Position numbers and translations under genes: made by a program. This document shows, piece after piece, positions 4,249 through 6,764 of a stretch of 6,764 nt of DNA. Positions within the stretch are counted from its first letter, which is position 1. Every line of letters begins with the position of its first letter. The stretch is taken from assembly GCA_031254795.1 (NCBI GenBank), contig JAIRTS010000133.1:1-6764 (forward strand), read 5' to 3'. Below the pieces are notes generated by a model that saw nothing but the letters and a program-made list of their open reading frames with translations, did no database searches and was not told the DNA's origin. This DNA comes from Treponema sp. (GTDB taxonomy: Bacteria > Spirochaetota > Spirochaetia > Treponematales > Breznakiellaceae).

Positions 4249-5715
4249 TTAGGCTTCTTTCAAAAAAGCGGTGTAGCCTCTGTACGCTGTCCATAGGTCT
4301 ATCTTGCTGATCACCTCGAACGGAGAGTGCATGGACAACACCGGTATGCCGCAGTCAAGAACGTCAACGCCCAGATTCGCCGCATGTTGGGCGATGGTGC
4401 CGCCACCGCCCTTGTCCACCTTGCCCAGATCGCCGAACTGCCACCGGACGTCGTGTTTGTCCAGAATGGCCTGCGCTTTTTGCAGAAATTCCGCGTTGGC
4501 GTCGCTGCCCCCAACTTTTCCCCGGACGCCCGTGTATTTTGAAAGCGCAAGCCCTTTTCCGCAATAGGAAGCGGTTTTTTTGTCGAACACATCGCCGAAA
4601 TTAGGATCGTACGCCGCGTTTACATCGGCTGAAAGCATGGCGGATCTGTTCAGCGCAAGCCGCAGATCGATATCCGAGTAGTTTTCTATGGTCTGCGAGC
4701 ATAGATACGCGATGAAATTTTCAAAAAGCCGCGATTGGGCGCCGGTATTTCCCATTGAGCCTATTTCTTCCTTGTCGGTCAGGAGGCAGACTGCGGTTTT
4801 GGCCCCTGCGGGTTTTTCGGGCGTGTCTCCTTCATTCTTCCCGCAACATTCAAGAATAGCGCGAAACGCGGTGTAGGCGCAACACCGGTCGTCGTGTCCG
4901 TACGCGCCGATAAGACCGCGATCAAGTCCAACATCCCGCGCCTTGTGAGCCGGGACAAACTCGATCTCAGCGGACGCGAAATTCTCCTCTGTAACGCCGT
5001 ATTTCTGGTTAAGCAGGTTGAGAATCGCGAGCTTCACCTTCTCCTGCGCTTTCTCGTCTTTGAACGGTTCGGATCCGGCGATCACGTCAAGCTCTTCGCC
5101 CCGCACAAACTCGTTCGCCTTCTTCTGCATCTGATCCTGCGCCAAATGCGGCAACAGATCGGTGATCACGAACACCGGATCCCCCTCCCCCTCGCCTATG
5201 CGGACGGTTTGCTTTTCCCCGTTTTTGTTGAACATAACGCCGTGCATGGCGAGCGGGATGGTCGTCCACTGGTAATGCTTGATGCCGCCGTAGTAATGGG
5301 TGTCGAAAATGGCGAAACCGCCGTCCTCGTAGAGCGGGTTTGTCTTCAGATCAATGCGGGGCGAGTCAATATGAGCGCCCACAATGTTCACCCCTTCTTT
5401 CATGGAAACGTTTCCGATGACCGCGAAAACGAGGGACTTTCCCCTATTGTTCTGGTACACCTTGTCCCCGGCTTTCAGCCGTCTGCCTTCCAAAAGCGCG
5501 GTTTCAATGTCAATAAACCCTTTTTCTTTCAGGATGGAAAGACATTCCGCGTTGAATTCCCGCTCTGTCTTGCCTTTGTCAATGAATTTCTTGTACTGTT
5601 CCGCAAATTCAGAGATCGCCTCCCTGTCGTTTTCCTCTATTGTCTCCCAACACGACTTGATTTCAAATGTCAGTGTTTCCGCGAGCCGCTGCCCTTCTGT
5701 TTTTTGCTCTTCCAA
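4249..5715 (-). CDS. apeA: M18-family zinc aminopeptidase
   Basis: This 488-residue cytosolic metallopeptidase of the M18 family (aspartyl-aminopeptidase/ApeA type) removes N-terminal residues, often acidic ones, from peptides and forms large tetrahedral oligomers. All expected metal and catalytic residues are visible: His115 and Asp117 in His-Ile-Asp-Ser-Pro-Arg, Asp275-Asp276 in Gly-His-Asp-Asp-Arg, Glu316-Glu317 in Asp-Lys-Glu-Glu-Ile-Gly-Ser, Asp364 in Ser-Ala-Asp-Val-Asn-Ala-Ala, and His463 in Ser-Met-His-Ser-Pro-Phe-Glu. Tyr-Tyr-Gly-Gly-Ile-Lys-His-Tyr-Gln-Trp (141-150) and a Gly-Gly-Gly-Gly loop near 424 are also typical of the spirochaete ApeA proteins. The start is TTG 5715-5713, chosen because a perfect AGGAGG (5727-5722) lies 6 bases upstream. 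Length is normal and the gene looks intact. It is first in a leftward unit with rfuA and the permease, driven by the promoter at 5743-5771. A metabolic link to riboflavin uptake is not evident. Confidence 0.93.
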   Translation of the reverse strand: MEEQKTEGQRLAETLTFEIKSCWETIEENDREAISEFAEQYKKFIDKGKTEREFNAECLSILKEKGFIDIETALLEGRRLKAGDKVYQNNRGKSLVFAVIGNVSMKEGVNIVGAHIDSPRIDLKTNPLYEDGGFAIFDTHYYGGIKHYQWTTIPLAMHGVMFNKNGEKQTVRIGEGEGDPVFVITDLLPHLAQDQMQKKANEFVRGEELDVIAGSEPFKDEKAQEKVKLAILNLLNQKYGVTEENFASAEIEFVPAHKARDVGLDRGLIGAYGHDDRCCAYTAFRAILECCGKNEGDTPEKPAGAKTAVCLLTDKEEIGSMGNTGAQSRLFENFIAYLCSQTIENYSDIDLRLALNRSAMLSADVNAAYDPNFGDVFDKKTASYCGKGLALSKYTGVRGKVGGSDANAEFLQKAQAILDKHDVRWQFGDLGKVDKGGGGTIAQHAANLGVDVLDCGIPVLSMHSPFEVISKIDLWTAYRGYTAFLKEA

Positions 5716-5721
5716 AAAGAA

Positions 5722-5727
5722 CCTCCT
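5722..5727 (-). promoter_or_regulatory. Ribosome binding site fixing the TTG start of apeA
   Basis: On the minus strand AGGAGG is followed by a 6-base spacer and then TTG, the first codon of apeA. The strong site explains how the weak TTG start is used. Confidence 0.85.
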
Positions 5728-5742
5728 GTACCGTCAAGTCTC

Positions 5743-5771
5743 ATTGTAGTGATCGCAAGTAGGAATTTCAA
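5743..5771 (-). promoter_or_regulatory. Sigma-70 promoter of apeA
   Basis: On the minus strand TTGAAA (5771-5766) and TACAAT (5748-5743) are separated by exactly 17 bases; each box differs from consensus at one position. Transcription would start near 5736, giving a leader of about 20 bases before TTG 5715. The -35 box lies inside a perfect inverted repeat (5763-5789), so the promoter is probably regulated. Confidence 0.8.
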
Positions 5772-5789
5772 GACACTATCTTGAAATTC
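5763..5789. promoter_or_regulatory. 27-bp palindrome over the apeA -35 box, candidate operator
   Basis: Perfect 11-bp arms GAATTTCAAGA (5763-5773) and TCTTGAAATTC (5779-5789) flank CACTA. The left arm contains the apeA -35 box. A symmetric dyad of this size at a -35 box is typical of a dimeric repressor or activator site. As RNA it would lie upstream of the apeA transcript, so a DNA-level role is favoured. The regulator is not identifiable. Confidence 0.65.
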
Positions 5790-5877
5790 ACGGCGCGTTA
5801 AGGCGCGGTCCGCGAAGAGAGGGCGCGGCCTATGCGATCCAGAGACGCGCTTTTTCTTCAAATTTCTCAAAATAGGC

Positions 5878-5906
5878 TTGACACGAGCGGCTGTTCGGCA
5901 TATACT
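5878..5906 (+). promoter_or_regulatory. Near-consensus sigma-70 promoter, divergent from apeA
   Basis: TTGACA (5878-5883) and TATACT (5901-5906) are spaced by exactly 17 bases, which predicts a start near 5913. It faces right, toward the poly-C frame at 5947 and the structured region leading to the lipoprotein gene. It is one of the two strongest promoters in the window, and no long intact gene follows it directly. Confidence 0.85.
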
Positions 5907-5946
5907 TTATGAAATTATGAAAACTTTCAGAAGGAACGCAATAAAA

Positions 5947-6015
5947 ATGAACACGCCATCAGGCGCTCAGCCTTCAAGCGGAGCCCCCCCCCCCCCCGTG
6001 TTGTCTTTGAGTTAA
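5947..6015 (+). CDS. Short frame broken by a poly-C tract, possible phase-variable gene
   Basis: A Shine-Dalgarno-like AGAAGGAA (5929-5936) lies 10 bases before ATG 5947, in the transcript of the promoter at 5878-5906. As written, the frame is MNTPSGAQPSSGA, then four Pro codons from the C run, then Val-Leu-Ser-Leu-Ser and TAA at 6013-6015 (22 residues). With 12 or 15 C the reading would switch to a frame beginning Arg-Val-Val-Phe-Glu-Leu-Asn-Ser-Tyr-Thr-Ile-Lys and stay open to TAA 6207-6209, about 87 residues with 15 C. With 13 C it would stop almost at once. I recognise no domain in any version. Options are a phase-variable small protein, a leader peptide for the downstream lipoprotein, or the 5' remnant of a lost gene. 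Confidence 0.4.
   Translation: MNTPSGAQPSSGAPPPPVLSLS
5984..5997 (+). repeat. Homopolymer of 14 C residues
   Basis: Fourteen consecutive C lie 37 bases after the ATG at 5947. Tracts of this length are prone to slipped-strand mispairing, and poly-G/C tracts are known to switch genes in Treponema. The length is also the kind of value that sequencing and assembly get wrong. Confidence 0.9.
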
Positions 6016-6279
6016 ATTCTTACACAATAAAAAGCATTCTCGAAGCGAGGCTTCAGGCGCGGCGTTCTGATTGGCGTCCGCTATACATACAAAGAGAGGC
6101 CGGCGCGGTTTCTCCGCCTCTTCTCGTACGTCCCGGCGGCCGACGGGAGCCTTTTGCGTTGGAATCGCGTTTGAATACGCGCGATTGCGCGAGCGAGCCG
6201 CCGCCCTAAAGCGACGGCTCCCGCTGTAACACGGGAAACTTGCCCGTATGGGCTGTTTATATATTTTTTGAGAGGGAAA

Positions 6280-6326
6280 CCCCCAAAGCCGACAACTTCC
6301 GCCAAGAATGAGATCGGCTTTGGAGG
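6280..6326 (+). promoter_or_regulatory. Leader hairpin 1 upstream of the lipoprotein gene
   Basis: CCCCCAAAGCCGA (6280-6292) pairs with TCGGCTTTGGAGG (6314-6326) at 12 of 13 positions around a 21-base loop. It is the first of three hairpins in tandem before the start at 6406. Confidence 0.6.
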
Positions 6327-6330
6327 CGCG

Positions 6331-6382
6331 CTAAACGCATTGCAAGTTTACGCCATTTCAAGCGGGATTGCAATACGTTTAG
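6331..6382 (+). promoter_or_regulatory. Leader hairpin 2 upstream of the lipoprotein gene
   Basis: CTAAACGCATTGCAA (6331-6345) pairs with TTGCAATACGTTTAG (6368-6382) over 15 positions with a single wobble or mismatch, around a 22-base loop. As DNA it could instead be an operator or a small inverted-repeat element. Confidence 0.65.
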
Positions 6383-6400
6383 TCCTCTTGTTTTGGAGGA
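6383..6400 (+). promoter_or_regulatory. Hairpin 3 pairing with the Shine-Dalgarno sequence
   Basis: TCCTC (6383-6387) is complementary to GAGGA (6396-6400), the Shine-Dalgarno sequence of the gene starting at 6406, with an 8-base loop. Formation of this stem would hide the ribosome site. It starts directly at the end of hairpin 2, so the two may stack or compete. Confidence 0.5.
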
Positions 6401-6405
6401 CAGTT

Positions 6406-6764
6406 ATGAAGAAGAAACTGTTTTTTGCGGGAATGCTGGCTTGCGTGCTGGCGTTTGGACTGGCGGTCGTTGGATGCGGCGGCGATGATGATTCAGGGAA
6501 TACCGATCCTAAAAAAATCGTCATTACCGGGCTTGGTGATGAAAGCGGCCAGGTTGCTATTATGCTTTTCAGCAAGCCTAGCGATGACGGCATGATTGCG
6601 ATGGGTGGCAGTGAAATTAATGAAAATTCTGTTGATCTTCTCCTTTATAAATTCGACGGGTATGAAGACGAATCTACACCCCCGTCCGCTTGGACCGGTA
6701 GCGGGGCATATTACCTCATGCTCTCTATTCGGGAAGGAGAGGAGGAGGGCGGAGCTACGTATCT
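6406..6764 (+). CDS. Lipoprotein of unknown function, 3' end beyond window
   Basis: The first 119 codons of a secreted lipoprotein are present and the gene runs off the right edge. The N-terminus has Lys2-Lys3-Lys4, a hydrophobic core and a lipobox Val-Val-Gly-Cys with Cys24 as the lipidation site, followed by Gly-Gly and an acidic Asp-Asp-Asp linker. The mature part starts with Lys-Lys-Ile-Val-Ile-Thr-Gly-Leu (37-44), which suggests a small beta-rich domain, and includes Ala-Trp-Thr-Gly-Ser-Gly-Ala-Tyr-Tyr. It resembles, from memory, a family of short lipoproteins present in many copies in termite-gut treponemes; the function is unknown and surface exposure is possible. GGAGGA (6395-6400) lies 5 bases before the ATG and can be covered by a stem with 6383-6387. 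Codon use is less GC-rich than in apeA or rfuA. Confidence 0.8.
   Translation, partial: MKKKLFFAGMLACVLAFGLAVVGCGGDDDSGNTDPKKIVITGLGDESGQVAIMLFSKPSDDGMIAMGGSEINENSVDLLLYKFDGYEDESTPPSAWTGSGAYYLMLSIREGEEEGGATY

Larger units (their letters stand above)
6016..6405 (+). other. Structured region without a recognised gene
   Basis: No recognisable protein is encoded on either strand. The stretch holds many inverted repeats: GAAGC-GAG-GCTTC (6042-6054), CGGGAGCC/GGCTCCCG (6144-6151 and 6216-6223), ACGGG/CCCGT (6231-6235 and 6243-6247), and three hairpins close to the next gene. A weak promoter, TTGCCC (6240-6245) with TATTTT (6262-6267) at 16-base spacing, is possible. The region may be a long 5' leader for the lipoprotein gene, a structured RNA, or decayed sequence. 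Confidence 0.5.

Noticed and set aside
4894..5784. A 296-codon open frame on the plus strand
   Set aside because: It lies antisense to the intact M18 gene, has no family features of its own, and reflects the codon bias of the opposite strand.
6081..6305. A 74-codon frame on the minus strand
   Set aside because: It is Arg-rich, overlaps the inverted repeats of the leader, lacks a Shine-Dalgarno sequence and resembles no family I know.

Overview
The window looks like a chromosomal segment of a termite-gut-type Treponema or a close spirochaete relative. Three things suggest this: moderately GC-rich coding sequence; a riboflavin-binding lipoprotein that reads like treponemal RfuA next to an M18 aminopeptidase of the spirochaete ApeA type; and a truncated lipoprotein at the right edge whose signal peptide and body resemble the short lipoproteins multiplied in those treponemes. 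The assignment is from memory of protein families, not from a search.

Layout. The left edge (1-288, +) is the C-terminal part of a TauE/SafE-family membrane exporter. A gene-free stretch (289-511) holds a half copy and a full copy of a hairpin repeat. Next is a compact two-gene operon: a membrane-anchored SPFH/band-7 protein (593-1609, +) and, 8 bases on, a 58-residue ribbon-helix-helix (Arc-like) DNA-binding protein (1618-1794, +). Three head-to-tail 11-bp repeats lie between the promoter and the SPFH start, so the small protein may regulate its own operon. A second copy of the hairpin repeat (1902-1952) abuts a decayed, frameshifted membrane-protein gene (about 1955-2265, possibly a YhfC-type intramembrane protease).

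On the minus strand, one transcription unit reads leftwards from a strong promoter at 5743-5771: apeA (M18 aminopeptidase, TTG start), rfuA (riboflavin-binding lipoprotein) and a single ABC permease resembling RfuD. The ATPase (rfuB) and first permease (rfuC) normally found between rfuA and rfuD are absent. Only a 49-base gap remains, holding an 18-codon Arg-rich frame that may be the scar of their loss. A perfect 11-bp inverted repeat covers the -35 box of the apeA promoter.

Divergent from apeA, a near-consensus promoter (5878-5906, +) leads to a small frame interrupted by a run of 14 C. The run is a candidate slipped-strand switch: 14 C gives a 22-residue peptide, and 12 or 15 C would open a frame running to 6209. 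About 390 bases of structured, apparently non-coding sequence follow, ending in three consecutive hairpins, the last of which pairs with the Shine-Dalgarno sequence of a lipoprotein gene (6406 to the edge, +).

The most interesting items are the SPFH/RHH pair with phased iterons, the apparent excision of rfuBC, the poly-C leader, and the hairpin repeat family associated with gene decay. I saw no rRNA, tRNA, CRISPR array or transposase.
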